Shown: positions 46,233 to 54,480, counted from the stretch's first letter. The stretch: 64,000 nucleotides of DNA from Actinomycetes bacterium (GCA_024637115.1 JAGXFU010000017.1:1-64000), one strand, 5' to 3'. Made by a program: numbers and translations. Notes: a model not told the origin generated them from the letters alone.

Positions 46233-46834
46233 TGAAGCCAGAAGAAATCATCCAGCGCTGGGAAGCCCAACTGACCGAACAGGTCGTCAACCCTGTCGCT
46301 CAGGTTGCAGGATTGCAGGTCGGCGGGCTGTGCCTCTTCGAGACACCGCTTGCCCCATCCTTGCGGGTGATGTGTTCGGCGACCCTCCAGTCAGACACGA
46401 CACGTATTGCAGTAGTCCTTGACGGTGCCCATGAGATGCCGTCAGGCGACTGGGAAACGTTGATGCAGAACTCGGGGTGGGGTGTCATGCGGGTGCCAGT
46501 ATCCGAGTTTAACGACGCGGCCTGGATATGGCGGCTCAAGAACCGTCTCGCGGCTCTCGCGACACCCTGGCCCGTGGCTCCCGATGACCTCACGGCGTTC
46601 GAGCGGCTGACTCTTCATCTGCCAACGCCCAATAGTAACTTTGGGTTATCGCATAAGGTCGAAGACAGGAAGACCATGCCTAGGGCGCATGAGCGCTGGA
46701 GCGTTCACGAGAGGATGGTACTCACCTCGCTGGAGAGCCAGGGCAAGTCGGTTGAGGACATCGCCGCTCTGCTCCAGCGGACGACGAGGGAGGTGCTGAA
46801 GCAGTCGAGACGGATTGAGCGTTCTGGCATCTAG
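46232..46834 (+). CDS. Hypothetical protein with C-terminal Myb/HTH-like segment
   Basis: ATG 46232 overlaps the primase stop (TGATG), so it is translationally coupled. The 200-residue protein has a beta-rich middle and a C-terminal 50-residue helical region, W-SVHERMVLTSLESQGKSV then IAALLQRTTREVLKQSRRI, resembling a Myb/SANT or sigma4-like helix-turn-helix. It may be a DNA-binding replication accessory. No family recognised. Confidence 0.6.
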   Translation: MKPEEIIQRWEAQLTEQVVNPVAQVAGLQVGGLCLFETPLAPSLRVMCSATLQSDTTRIAVVLDGAHEMPSGDWETLMQNSGWGVMRVPVSEFNDAAWIWRLKNRLAALATPWPVAPDDLTAFERLTLHLPTPNSNFGLSHKVEDRKTMPRAHERWSVHERMVLTSLESQGKSVEDIAALLQRTTREVLKQSRRIERSGI

Positions 46835-46883
46835 GTCGCGACAAGGATGCTGTGCCATGGATTCCCGAGGGGACTGTTGAAGT

Positions 46884-47048
46884 TGTCTGAGAAGTTGTTC
46901 TGAAAAACTCCCTTGTCGTAACGGTATGGGCATGGCTCAGAAGATGTTCGCCTCAGCCCCCCTGTATGGAAAGTCGCGATAACCACGAGCGCTGCATTCG
47001 ACCCCTGCTCTTCGGGTTGTCGCCCATACCGTGGCTCAGAAGATGTTC
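46884..47048 (+). repeat. Iteron-like 17-bp repeats downstream of the primase operon
   Basis: TGGCTCAGAAGATGTTC occurs at 46933-46949 and 47032-47048, with a 14/17 copy at 46884-46900. Spacing is 49 and 99 bases, close to one and two units. A CGGTATGGGC / GCCCATACCG inverted pair (46922 and 47022) sits directly before each perfect copy. The 283-base gene-free region and position next to a primase suggest a replication origin of the element. Confidence 0.6.
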
Positions 47049-47117
47049 TCTCCGATGCCCTGTCCGAGCACTCCGCTAGAATCCTTGTGAGGGGTTGGAC
47101 AGTCGAGGGGGGTTGGC

Positions 47118-47363
47118 ATGAGCAAGTACGCACCGCTACGGAGATACCTTGAAGGCATCCACGCAGACGAGGTCACGCTATCGTTCGCCGACATAGAAGA
47201 AATCATCGAGAGTGACTTGCCGAAATCCGCCCACGACTATGATGCGTGGTGGGCGAACGATAGCAACGGCAAGCATGTCCACGCTAACGAGTGGATGAAC
47301 GCTGGCTGGAAGACCAGCCGCGTTTCTCTCGGCGAGGAGCGGGTGACGTTCACTCGTGAGTAG
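47118..47363 (+). CDS. DUF7662-like small protein
   Basis: ATG 47118 (81 residues; MSKYAPLRRYLEG). The signature LPKSAHDYDAWWANDSNGK followed by EWMNAGWKTSRVSL and VTFTR matches DUF7662, found next to restriction or nuclease-like proteins. It overlaps the next gene by eight bases, indicating a functional pair. Confidence 0.75.
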   Translation: MSKYAPLRRYLEGIHADEVTLSFADIEEIIESDLPKSAHDYDAWWANDSNGKHVHANEWMNAGWKTSRVSLGEERVTFTRE

Positions 47364-47823
47364 TCACCTCATCCCGACCAACAACTCCGAGAACCCAGGC
47401 GCGGGACGAGCGTTTGAGGAGTACGCCGCCAAGGTTCTCACGGAGCACTACGGCAAGCAGGTTCTCTCGAACTTGCCCGTGGCAATCGGAGACCCGCCCA
47501 AGAACCACCGCTTCGACTTCGCAACCGCAGACCTGACCCATGTCGGGGAGGCGAAGAACTACTCGTGGACGAACACGGGGAACGTGCCGAGCGCCAAGAT
47601 GGGTTTCTGCACTCAGGCTCTCTTCTATCTTTCCTTCATCCCAAGTACCTCCGAACGGTTCCTTGTCATGCGCCGTGCGACACACCCGAGGCGCAATGAG
47701 ACGCTTGCCGAATACTTCAGCCGCACCTACGAGCACCTTCTCGGAGGAGTCCACGTACTCGAAATCGATGTGGAGACGGGCACGATGACCAACGTGACCG
47801 ATGCCCTCCGCGAGAACCGATAG
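47356..47823 (+). CDS. PD-(D/E)XK-like nuclease-fold protein
   Basis: GTG 47356 overlaps the DUF7662 stop by eight bases. The 155-residue product has HRFDFATADLTHVGEAKNY (about residues 55-73), a D...E-x-K arrangement of PD-(D/E)XK nucleases, preceded by an alpha-helix GRAFEEYAAKVLTEHYG. The C-terminal half is alpha/beta (LVMRRATHPRRNETL). Substrate unknown. Likely forms one unit with the DUF7662 protein. Confidence 0.65.
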   Translation: MSSHLIPTNNSENPGAGRAFEEYAAKVLTEHYGKQVLSNLPVAIGDPPKNHRFDFATADLTHVGEAKNYSWTNTGNVPSAKMGFCTQALFYLSFIPSTSERFLVMRRATHPRRNETLAEYFSRTYEHLLGGVHVLEIDVETGTMTNVTDALRENR

Positions 47824-47827
47824 GCCG

Positions 47828-48718
47828 ATGGTCAGGCGAACCCCCACAAAGGAGCAGATACGTCAGAATCCGACCCTGCATCCCCTCGCCTTCGACTTGG
47901 TCTCGACCCGCTTCCCTGAACTGAAGTGGCACTCGCACGCTGACTCACCAGACTCATCCCAAGCCTTCGCGCTCAGCGCGTTTCTGCCCGTGCTCACTTT
48001 CCCCGACAAGGACGCTCTCCTGGAGCGGTTCGTGGAATCAGTCTTCCCCGTCATCCCCCATCGCGCAGACCGCGAGTGGCAGGTCACGCCTGAGTTTGCC
48101 ATGCCAGAACTGCTCGGCGAGACAGGCCTGGGCACGGCGACCAACATCGACATCCTTCTGTCTTCCGAAGATGCGGTCGTGTGCATCGAGTCGAAGTTCC
48201 GCGTCGATGCCCAAGAGGGATTCGGCAGATGTCGTCAGGCGACCACAGGTGCATGTGGCGGCTACCACGGCCCTGGTTCAGACATGAAGACTGGGACGGA
48301 TGCCTGGTGCCGTCTGACAGTCCAAGACGGGAGGCGAGACCCCAGACGCTACTGGGAAGTAGGTCACGGGCACTTCCGCGACGAAGTGTTCGTCGAGCAG
48401 TCGGCCTCCGAGACGTGTCCCTTCCGAGACACCTACCAACTGATGAGGAACTACCTGACCGCTTCTCTTCTGGCTGAGCGACGAGGTCAGACGGACTTCG
48501 GAGTGATGGGCCTCGTCCCCCGTGGCAGTCGTGCGGCCCTGGCAGACGGGGTTCACGACTTCAAGACCGATGTTGCGATGCCGAGCGGGGCAGACCGTGT
48601 GGCGGTCGCCGACTACGAAGATTGGGTTTCTGTCCTCGAAGTCGGCTCGGAGCAAGCGGGGGGTCTTGCTTCGTTCCTGCGCCCTCTGCTGACAGGGGTC
48701 TCGCCCTCTCGGGCGTGA
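47828..48718 (+). CDS. Nuclease-fold protein (PD-(D/E)XK, second)
   Basis: ATG 47828 starts five bases after the preceding stop (296 residues). The core NIDILLSSEDAVVCIESKF (about residues 105-125) fits D...E-S-K of PD-(D/E)XK enzymes. A Cys-rich stretch (CRQATTGACGG, CRLTVQ, CPFRD) and a C-terminal alpha/beta half follow. No family recognised. It is the third gene of the 47118 operon. Confidence 0.65.
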   Translation: MVRRTPTKEQIRQNPTLHPLAFDLVSTRFPELKWHSHADSPDSSQAFALSAFLPVLTFPDKDALLERFVESVFPVIPHRADREWQVTPEFAMPELLGETGLGTATNIDILLSSEDAVVCIESKFRVDAQEGFGRCRQATTGACGGYHGPGSDMKTGTDAWCRLTVQDGRRDPRRYWEVGHGHFRDEVFVEQSASETCPFRDTYQLMRNYLTASLLAERRGQTDFGVMGLVPRGSRAALADGVHDFKTDVAMPSGADRVAVADYEDWVSVLEVGSEQAGGLASFLRPLLTGVSPSRA

Positions 48719-48732
48719 CCTTGGGCCTTCCG

Positions 48733-49659
48733 CTACTCGGCTTGCGACAACTCAGCAAGTCGCCGCGTTGCGGCCTGGGCAAGTCCGCTATCGAAGCAGT
48801 CGCCCATGTATCCCTCGTTGAACCTGTCGGCGCGGGAGATGGTCGTGAGCACCTTGCGGATGGTCTCCAGGTCAGCGGAGGCCAAGGTGCTCGGGTCTGA
48901 CTCGAATCCTCGCATGACCTCGCGCCATTCCTGGGTCATCCAATCGAATACCAGATGGACGTTGTTCTTGTAGATTGCCTCATGCCAATCATGTACCGCC
49001 CCCGACGCAGACCAGAAACCCAGCGTCACGACACCGTCATCCGCCGTCTCCCCAGACACCCACTCGCCAGCAATGAAGCCATCCGACTCGAAGATGTCTG
49101 TGAATGCCGCGACGGCTTGCAAGTCCGCGACTGTCGGCACCCTATCCACGCTCAAGGGATACACCTTCACTCCGTATCGCTCGAACGCATCGGGGTTCGC
49201 GCTGAGTGCCTGGTGGCATGTCTTCGTGAACTGGAGCGTCGTAGCCTGGTCTTCGTGGCGCTTTCCCAAGGCCGTGCATAGGTCGCCGAAGTCAGTGTTC
49301 TGGAATACGTAGACGACCTTTGGGGCTAGGTTGAGATACACGACGAGAGCGTATGCGTCCCAACCCTCATCACGGAAGATGGTGTGCCAGTTGACCCAAC
49401 CGCCGTCACTCGGGTTGGCGACGTACTTTACCTGCACGCGGGTCTCATCCCGAAGGAGGACATCCCAGCCCTTCTGGACACGATTGTCCGCGAGAGACCC
49501 ATCCAGGAGTCTCGCGACCAAGACTTCCGCGAACTCGGACAGAGGGTCACGGTTCGATACCTCGATTCCGATTTCGCTGAGCAGACCCAGACGGCATTCT
49601 CGATAGCCCTCGAATGCGGTGAGCAAGTCAGCCACGTTCCTAGGAGTCTCGTCGTTCAT
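48733..49659 (-). CDS. Nuclease-like protein with C-terminal DUF6508 domain
   Basis: ATG 49659 has GGAGG six bases upstream (308 residues). An N-terminal segment KGWDVLLRDETRVQVKYV (about 64-81) has the D...Q-x-K look of restriction-type nucleases. The C-terminal 130 residues match DUF6508 (AAFTDIFESDGFIAGEW, then LTTISRADRFNEGYM). It converges with the 47118 operon, and probably forms an operon with the OGG-fold gene upstream (stop 35 bases away). Confidence 0.7.
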   Translation of the reverse strand: MNDETPRNVADLLTAFEGYRECRLGLLSEIGIEVSNRDPLSEFAEVLVARLLDGSLADNRVQKGWDVLLRDETRVQVKYVANPSDGGWVNWHTIFRDEGWDAYALVVYLNLAPKVVYVFQNTDFGDLCTALGKRHEDQATTLQFTKTCHQALSANPDAFERYGVKVYPLSVDRVPTVADLQAVAAFTDIFESDGFIAGEWVSGETADDGVVTLGFWSASGAVHDWHEAIYKNNVHLVFDWMTQEWREVMRGFESDPSTLASADLETIRKVLTTISRADRFNEGYMGDCFDSGLAQAATRRLAELSQAE

Positions 49660-49694
49660 CAGGCCTCCACGGCGGGGTGATGAATCTGCTCTGC

Positions 49695-50417
49695 CTACAT
49701 CGACTTCCCTAGACGGAACAGGGCGACCTCTACATCCTCTGGTGAGCATGTTCGCCCGTACTCTTCCGATACCACTCGAACAACGTCATCCACGAGGCGC
49801 AGGTAGTCCCTGAAGTAGTCCGTCCATCCGAATCTTCGCGAGAGTCGGTTTCCCGCGTGCTCATCGATAACCCGTCGAACCAAATCGTCGAGCACCAGCG
49901 GCTTTGGGTCGCATGTGCCAGGGACGAAGAACAGGTACTTAGTCAGGAACGCCGTACCGAGCCATGGCAACTTGCCCTCGTTGACCATGTATTCATACGC
50001 CCTGACCCCGCCTTCTGTTTGGCAGAGACGCAAGGCTTCGCTCAAGTAGTTGACGGATGTATCCCAATCGGTCTTGCGCCCTCTCTTCGGCTTGTGCAGA
50101 CCCAGCGCAACGGATGCTCTCCATGCGCCGTTCCCGTTGGTGCCGTGCCCCCAGACCTGAGAGCCGATGAACGTACTGAGGACATCCCCCTTGGAGGCGA
50201 CACGCCTCACTCCATCCCTATCGATGGCTAGATGATTCCCCGCCGATTCTGATTCCGCCACTACGGCTTCGACTGCGGAAATCGCCTTGTCGCTGTCGTG
50301 AAGCCACTTGCGCCAAGTATTCGGATACCACTCAATCGTACCCTGGGCTGCGAGAGCATCAGGAGTCTCAACGATGAGACGTGCAATCGCATTTGCTTCT
50401 GGGCTTGACTCGGTCAT
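49695..50417 (-). CDS. OGG-fold DNA glycosylase-like protein
   Basis: ATG 50417 has GGGGGAG nine bases upstream (240 residues; the frame is open 73 codons earlier, without a ribosome site). The middle segment GTAFLTKYLFFVPGTCDPKP resembles the family annotated as 8-oxoguanine DNA glycosylase OGG-fold protein, in which G..f.TK.LyF is conserved; VWGHGTNGNGAW precedes it. Base-excision or a nuclease-associated DNA-binding role is possible. Sits in the nuclease cluster. Confidence 0.65.
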   Translation of the reverse strand: MTESSPEANAIARLIVETPDALAAQGTIEWYPNTWRKWLHDSDKAISAVEAVVAESESAGNHLAIDRDGVRRVASKGDVLSTFIGSQVWGHGTNGNGAWRASVALGLHKPKRGRKTDWDTSVNYLSEALRLCQTEGGVRAYEYMVNEGKLPWLGTAFLTKYLFFVPGTCDPKPLVLDDLVRRVIDEHAGNRLSRRFGWTDYFRDYLRLVDDVVRVVSEEYGRTCSPEDVEVALFRLGKSM

Positions 50418-50494
50418 CTGGTCAACTCCCCCGTATCTGGATGGTGTCCCCTGGGCAACCATCTCGCATGTCCTCAGTTCTGACAACCACAGAG

Positions 50495-51214
50495 TCAGAG
50501 CGAAGTGAGCCTCCTCCACCCGACTGACTCCGTCTCGTCGAGCACGAATGTCCTGACACCCAGGACTTCGCTCACCAGCGGGTCGAGAATCATACTGAGA
50601 TGGAACATCTGGCTGAGCGCCATCGCTCCATCCCACAACCCAGTGACCACTTGGTCGTGATAGTTCAGGTGCTCGGCAACAGAGGCGAACTTCTCCTTGT
50701 CGATGATGTGAACGACGCTAGGCACCGTGTCTTGAAAGACGACCATGGCGAGTTCGTCGTAGGCATCACTCGCCAGCCTCACCGCCTGTCCGCCCTGCAT
50801 CCCGTTCTGCTCCCCATCCACGACATGCACAGTGATGACCCGCCCATCGGGGGCGATGACGAGTCGCCTAGCCCTGTCCTTCGGGTCTTCGATTCCACGA
50901 GTGAGCAAGGCGACCATCCTGGAAGCGACCGCTTGTCTTGAGAACCCAGCGTCCCAGAGTGGCGTGCCTAGATAGTCGAGTAATGCCGCCTCGGCAGACC
51001 GCACCTCCTCACAACGCGACAGAATCTCGCCGACCTCTCTTCGGGCAAGGGCATACTCATCTCCGCTCATCGCCGACCTCTTCCAGTCATCGACTTGGAG
51101 GGTCAGCATATCGACGGGGTCTGACATTCGCGGAACAGGGATTCGGCTACGATTCTCCGACGAACACTCCGCCACGGGCACGAAGAAGGTCTCGCTAAAC
51201 GAAAGCGACCCCAC
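50495..51214 (-). CDS. Hypothetical protein in island right module
   Basis: GTG 51214 lies three bases after the preceding stop with GAGG upstream; ATG 51127 is an alternative. The 239-residue protein is mixed alpha/beta, soluble, with DPKDRARRLVIAPDGRVITVH resembling a small ligand-binding domain. No family recognised. Second gene of a minus-strand unit led by 51218-51928. Confidence 0.6.
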   Translation of the reverse strand: MGSLSFSETFFVPVAECSSENRSRIPVPRMSDPVDMLTLQVDDWKRSAMSGDEYALARREVGEILSRCEEVRSAEAALLDYLGTPLWDAGFSRQAVASRMVALLTRGIEDPKDRARRLVIAPDGRVITVHVVDGEQNGMQGGQAVRLASDAYDELAMVVFQDTVPSVVHIIDKEKFASVAEHLNYHDQVVTGLWDGAMALSQMFHLSMILDPLVSEVLGVRTFVLDETESVGWRRLTSL

Positions 51215-51217
51215 CCC

Positions 51218-51928
51218 CTACCTCAAGCCAGCAACCTTGAGCGCCCGCTTGGCCTGATGCTTGCCTGAGCCCAGTCTGATTTTGTACTTCTTGCCGTGGG
51301 TCTTGATGACAAGCAGGTCATCGGTGTCAAAGACGACGTTTCCTTCGGCCCGTAGACGACGGGTCTTGAAGGACGTTTTAGTGATTTCGGAACGCTCGAC
51401 AGCGAAGTTGCCCGTCGCCTCGGCAAGCGCATGTTCGGGCGACATCGTAAGGTAGCGTTCCTCATCCCACCCCAAGAACGCATCCAAATGCGCACCCAAC
51501 TGGTCGAGGAACTCCGAGCCTGAATTCGCACTCTCCCGAGCATCCGCGACCCGTTGCTTCATCCCGGCTTTGGTCTTCCGAGCAAATATGACGCGCCGGT
51601 CCGTCAGAATCAGTGTGTGGCGCTTGCCCAACAGGCCCTGCAACCCGAACTCAAGCGTCGCGTCGGGAATGATGGACTGCACCTGCTCGTCGGTGCCACC
51701 CTGCACAGGGGCTACATCCAGCGAACTCGCATACTCATACACCCAGCCTCGCAGTTCTGCGCTCTGCCAGACTAGTTCTCCCTTGGAGTCGAACTCGACT
51801 ATGTGGCGAGCATCAACTTCTCCTGAGCCTTCGATGACGAACACGTCGTTGAGAAATGTCAGGCGCTGGTTCTGATAGATGCTATGGGGAGAGAACGTCG
51901 CCACATGCAGAATGTCGGTAGCGCCCAT
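51218..51928 (-). CDS. Hypothetical protein with PH-like C-terminal part
   Basis: ATG 51928 follows GGGGGG (236 residues). The C-terminal part (about 95-236) reads as a bacterial PH-like fold: TLILTDRRVIFARK, then the long helix and VVFDTDDLLVIKTHGKKYKIRLG. The N-terminal part is beta-rich. It is directly downstream of a promoter-like motif shared with two other island genes. Confidence 0.62.
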   Translation of the reverse strand: MGATDILHVATFSPHSIYQNQRLTFLNDVFVIEGSGEVDARHIVEFDSKGELVWQSAELRGWVYEYASSLDVAPVQGGTDEQVQSIIPDATLEFGLQGLLGKRHTLILTDRRVIFARKTKAGMKQRVADARESANSGSEFLDQLGAHLDAFLGWDEERYLTMSPEHALAEATGNFAVERSEITKTSFKTRRLRAEGNVVFDTDDLLVIKTHGKKYKIRLGSGKHQAKRALKVAGLR

Positions 51929-51951
51929 GCGACCCCCCCTCAACCGGTAGC

Positions 51952-51983
51952 CCCGATTCTAGCCCAAGACTTTAGATAGTCGC
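51952..51983 (-). promoter_or_regulatory. Island promoter motif, copy 1
   Basis: On the minus strand GACTATCTAAAGTCTTGGG leads to TAGAAT (51961-51956), 27 bases before ATG 51928. The same arrangement occurs at 53393-53423 and 54024-54052. TAGAAT is probably the -10 element; the conserved upstream TCTAA is a candidate regulator site. Confidence 0.55.
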
Positions 51984-52033
51984 CCGATTCTCACTTCGGC
52001 GTATTGCCGCACAAGAAGTCACAGCGAGCGCGG

Positions 52034-52423
52034 CTACTTCAGAGCGGAATCCGCCAGCACGAGCGAAGGGTGGTGGGGATTCTTGGCTCGAATCGTATCC
52101 CTATCCTGACGCGCTCCGCTCAAGTCGCCCGCCGCAGCGCGGCAAGAGCAACGAGAAGCCAGGCATATCAGATGGGCATCCGTGAGCCACACCTTGTCCA
52201 GAGGCACTTGTGCAAGAAGAGTGAGTCCCTTCTGCGGGTCGCCGAGGTCAGAGGTGTAGACCGCGAGGGTGGCGACAATCAGCGCGTCGGTCGCCACGGA
52301 CTTGGGACGCAACCTTGGCAAGACGCTCTCCAGAAGTGCGACCGCTTCCTGTTGACGGTCGTCATCCCACAGGTCTTGGGCTTTGCTGAGAGTCTTGCGA
52401 TGACTCGACCCGAATAGTCTCAT
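52034..52423 (-). CDS. TPR-like small protein
   Basis: ATG 52423 with GGGAG six bases upstream gives 129 residues, mainly helical with TPR-like spacing (AQDLWDDDRQQEAVALLESV, then VYTSDLGDPQKGLTLLAQ). It would be a protein-protein interaction module. It follows the lipoprotein 52445 by 21 bases on the same strand, so it is probably co-transcribed. Confidence 0.65.
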   Translation of the reverse strand: MRLFGSSHRKTLSKAQDLWDDDRQQEAVALLESVLPRLRPKSVATDALIVATLAVYTSDLGDPQKGLTLLAQVPLDKVWLTDAHLICLASRCSCRAAAGDLSGARQDRDTIRAKNPHHPSLVLADSALK

Positions 52424-52444
52424 CGACGCTCCCTCACATCTGGC

Positions 52445-53371
52445 TCAGGGAAGTTGACTCATATCGGGAGGCTCTGGCAGAGGCCAATCGTTCTCCGTCG
52501 CCTCGACGATGATATCCAGCATCTCGTCATAGGTGATGCCCCACTTCTTGCGAACCTCGGCTTGGTACTTCTCGCTCAACTCACTCCAGTACTCTGCGTT
52601 CGGCATGACGTTGTCCATCGAGCCGCCGTTGACGAGGTTGGTCGGATATCGCATCTCCGCATCGACCATCGCCTTGTCTTCCTTCTCAGCGAGTTCCCAC
52701 GCGACTTGCTTGCGTTCGGCGAGAGTCAGCCCTCCGACCTTCGCGGCTTCGACTGCTTGCGCGGCGATGGCTGCTCTTGCATCCTTTGCTGCTTGGCGCT
52801 CAGCCTCGACCTCCGCCGCTTGCTGCGCCTGACTCTCGGCTTTCCATCGAGCATCGTCCGCTTCAAGCACAGCGACCCAATCAGCATGGAATGCCTCGGT
52901 AAAGAAGAACTCCCAAGTGTCGATGCCCACCACGCGCCAGGTGCCACGCACGACAGCCAACTCAAGAGTGACATCACCATCGGGAGATTCACACAGCGCA
53001 TATGCAAGGGCCGACGAGGTCTGCTCCACGCTCATCGATGTATCACTGCTGAGGAATGTCGCGAAACCCTGGGGTGTCAGGAGGGCTTCGATTTCTGCCT
53101 TGAACTCCTTGCGGGTATCACCATCCACGTGTTCAACGGGAGTGCCCGAAAGCACCCACTCATACGCATCATGCGTTGCCCCAGCGACATCAAGATAGTC
53201 ATTGAAGGCAGTCTCATCGTCTTGCTCGACCGCAAGAACGAAGCCTTGGGCGAGAGCCTCGGCATCCGACAACTCCGCCTCGGGTTCCTCGGCGGCAGGT
53301 GAAGATGCACAGCCCGAGAGCAGCCCGAGCATGAGTACCAACAGGACAACGAGCGCCCCAGTTCTTCGCAT
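52445..53371 (-). CDS. Lipoprotein with coiled-coil and Ltp-like C-terminal region
   Basis: ATG 53371 follows AAGGGG; residues 1-22 are a lipoprotein signal (MRRTGALVVLLVLMLGLLSGC). A negatively charged linker (about 25-40), a domain of about 130 residues, a coiled coil (about 195-245; Gln/Ala/Glu-rich) and a final Tyr/Glu-rich segment (YWSELSEKYQAEVRKKWGI) follow. The function is unknown. It carries copy 2 of the island promoter motif upstream. Confidence 0.68.
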   Translation of the reverse strand: MRRTGALVVLLVLMLGLLSGCASSPAAEEPEAELSDAEALAQGFVLAVEQDDETAFNDYLDVAGATHDAYEWVLSGTPVEHVDGDTRKEFKAEIEALLTPQGFATFLSSDTSMSVEQTSSALAYALCESPDGDVTLELAVVRGTWRVVGIDTWEFFFTEAFHADWVAVLEADDARWKAESQAQQAAEVEAERQAAKDARAAIAAQAVEAAKVGGLTLAERKQVAWELAEKEDKAMVDAEMRYPTNLVNGGSMDNVMPNAEYWSELSEKYQAEVRKKWGITYDEMLDIIVEATENDWPLPEPPDMSQLP

Positions 53372-53392
53372 GGCAACCCCTTCATCGACTGC

Positions 53393-53423
53393 CCCGATTC
53401 TAGACCAAGACATTAGACAATCC
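53393..53423 (-). promoter_or_regulatory. Island promoter motif, copy 2
   Basis: Minus strand: GATTGTCTAATGTCTTGG before TAGAAT (53402-53397), 25 bases before ATG 53371. It matches copy 1 and copy 3 in order and spacing. Confidence 0.55.
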
Positions 53424-53447
53424 CGTCTCTCTTGCCTCCTCCACCAC

Positions 53448-53480
53448 AAAGGACTCCCTCCCTTTGGGGAAGAAGTCCCT
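53448..53480 (-). terminator. Terminator after the 53502 gene
   Basis: On the minus strand AGGACT/AGTCCT with an inner CCC/GGG pair forms a hairpin followed by TTT. A near-copy (54089-54120) follows the tRNA-like relic. Confidence 0.55.
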
Positions 53481-53501
53481 GACTATCGGAATCTCGCGTG
53501 G

Positions 53502-53948
53502 CTAGCGGTCGAACCTCCCGATGGTCTTCCCATTACCATCGTGGACGAACACCATATCGGCGTTCTCTGTACCAGCGAACAGCACTGCCGCCACTCCCTG
53601 CGCGATGCCCGATACCTCCGCGTCACTTCCCAGTTCCTCTTTTGCCTGGAACAGTGTCACCGTCACCTGTCTCGGGCCGTATACCTCCACACGGGCTATG
53701 GCGGCGGCTACATCCGCTTCTCGCAACGCCTCGACAGCCTCGTTGCCCAAAGCCGTTCTCGCCGCCCTGTCGTCCTCTGACTGTGCCTGCTCCTCCTGCA
53801 CAGTCGGCTGGACTCCCTCAGGCAAAGGGCCGAGCGGTTCTGCTTCGACAAGCCACACTGCAATACCAAACCCCAAGACGAGGACAACGCCAATAACGAC
53901 CCATTCCCTCTTCTTCTGTTCAGTAAGGCTGTCCCACCACTCGCCCAT
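53502..53948 (-). CDS. Single-pass membrane protein of unknown function
   Basis: 148 residues starting at ATG 53948: a short charged cytoplasmic start (MGEWWDSLTEQKKREW), one membrane helix (about 17-36, VVIGVVLVLGFGIAVWLVEA) and an acidic extracytoplasmic part of 110 residues with alpha/beta character. No family. Terminators lie on both sides. Confidence 0.65.
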   Translation of the reverse strand: MGEWWDSLTEQKKREWVVIGVVLVLGFGIAVWLVEAEPLGPLPEGVQPTVQEEQAQSEDDRAARTALGNEAVEALREADVAAAIARVEVYGPRQVTVTLFQAKEELGSDAEVSGIAQGVAAVLFAGTENADMVFVHDGNGKTIGRFDR

Positions 53949-54023
53949 GACAGTGGCCCTCTCTCAGTAGCGGTCTTCACCGGGCGGGAAGATTTCTTGG
54001 AGCATCCCCCTCATTCGACTGAG

Positions 54024-54052
54024 ACGATTCTAGCCGAACGTTAGACAATCGC
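54024..54052 (-). promoter_or_regulatory. Island promoter motif, copy 3
   Basis: Minus strand: GATTGTCTAACGTTCGGC before TAGAAT (54032-54027). It is 78 bases before ATG 53948, so the leader is longer than in copies 1 and 2. Confidence 0.5.
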
Positions 54053-54088
54053 CCTTTTCTACTCCTCAAATCACCCCACCCAACAACA

Positions 54089-54120
54089 AGGGACTCCCTC
54101 TCTATTGAGAAGAAGTCCCT
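54089..54120 (-). terminator. Terminator-like hairpin after the tRNA-like relic
   Basis: Minus strand AGGGACT/AGTCCCT with inner TCTC/GAGA pairs, followed by TGTTGTT. It would end transcription started at the tRNA-Leu-like relic at 54138-54226. Confidence 0.55.
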
Positions 54121-54137
54121 GGTATTCATATGTATTC

Positions 54138-54226
54138 CACGGGGTGCGCCCACATCTGTGGTGGCGTAGCCACCCAGTGACCTGAACCATGCGCGTCTGC
54201 CGTTCCGCCACACCCGCGTGTGGTGC
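54138..54226 (-). pseudogene. tRNA-Leu relic and right attachment repeat
   Basis: Bases 54179-54226 are identical to the intact tRNA-Leu 5' half at 33695-33742. After the anticodon loop a 24-base insert with hairpin GGTGGC-TAC-GCCACC replaces part of the anticodon stem, the variable arm is partly recognisable (CCACGGGGTGCGCCCACAT), and no 3' acceptor or CCA follows. It should not make a functional tRNA. It marks the right edge of the island and the displaced original 5' half with its old promoter. Confidence 0.8.
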
Positions 54227-54480
54227 AGGAACGCAGTTTACCACAGGGGCAGAGCAGCGAAAACCCGTTTGAGGGATGGTTCCCTACCCTGTGCGGACAG
54301 CCCGTTTTGCGTGCTCAAAAGTGTTGGATGAGGGAGCGCCTGTTGGATGAATTGTCAGACGCCAGTCCAGATTCCAGCCCTCATGTCGGAGTGCGCAACC
54401 CGTCGGAGTCGGTTCTTGGTCGGCCGCAGGCTGCTGCCACGAGTCCACTGTGGTGACTTCAGCCCGGCCCATGGACGCTC

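Larger units (their letters stand above)
33695..54226. mobile_element. 20.5-kb integrated defence island at tRNA-Leu(CAG)
   Basis: The element is bounded by 48-bp exact direct repeats of the tRNA-Leu 5' half. It contains a tyrosine integrase (42699-43763), a primase (44688-46232), iteron-like repeats, a PARIS-like pair, a methyltransferase with a putative endonuclease, further nuclease-like genes and many unknowns. Coding is denser and less GC-rich than the flanks by eye, with recurring GTTAGA/TCTAAC motifs in intergenic spaces. There are no capsid, portal or conjugation genes, so it is not a complete prophage or ICE. A satellite or defence island is the best description. A relic of the att sequence inside (38975) suggests that two elements are joined. 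Confidence 0.85.
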
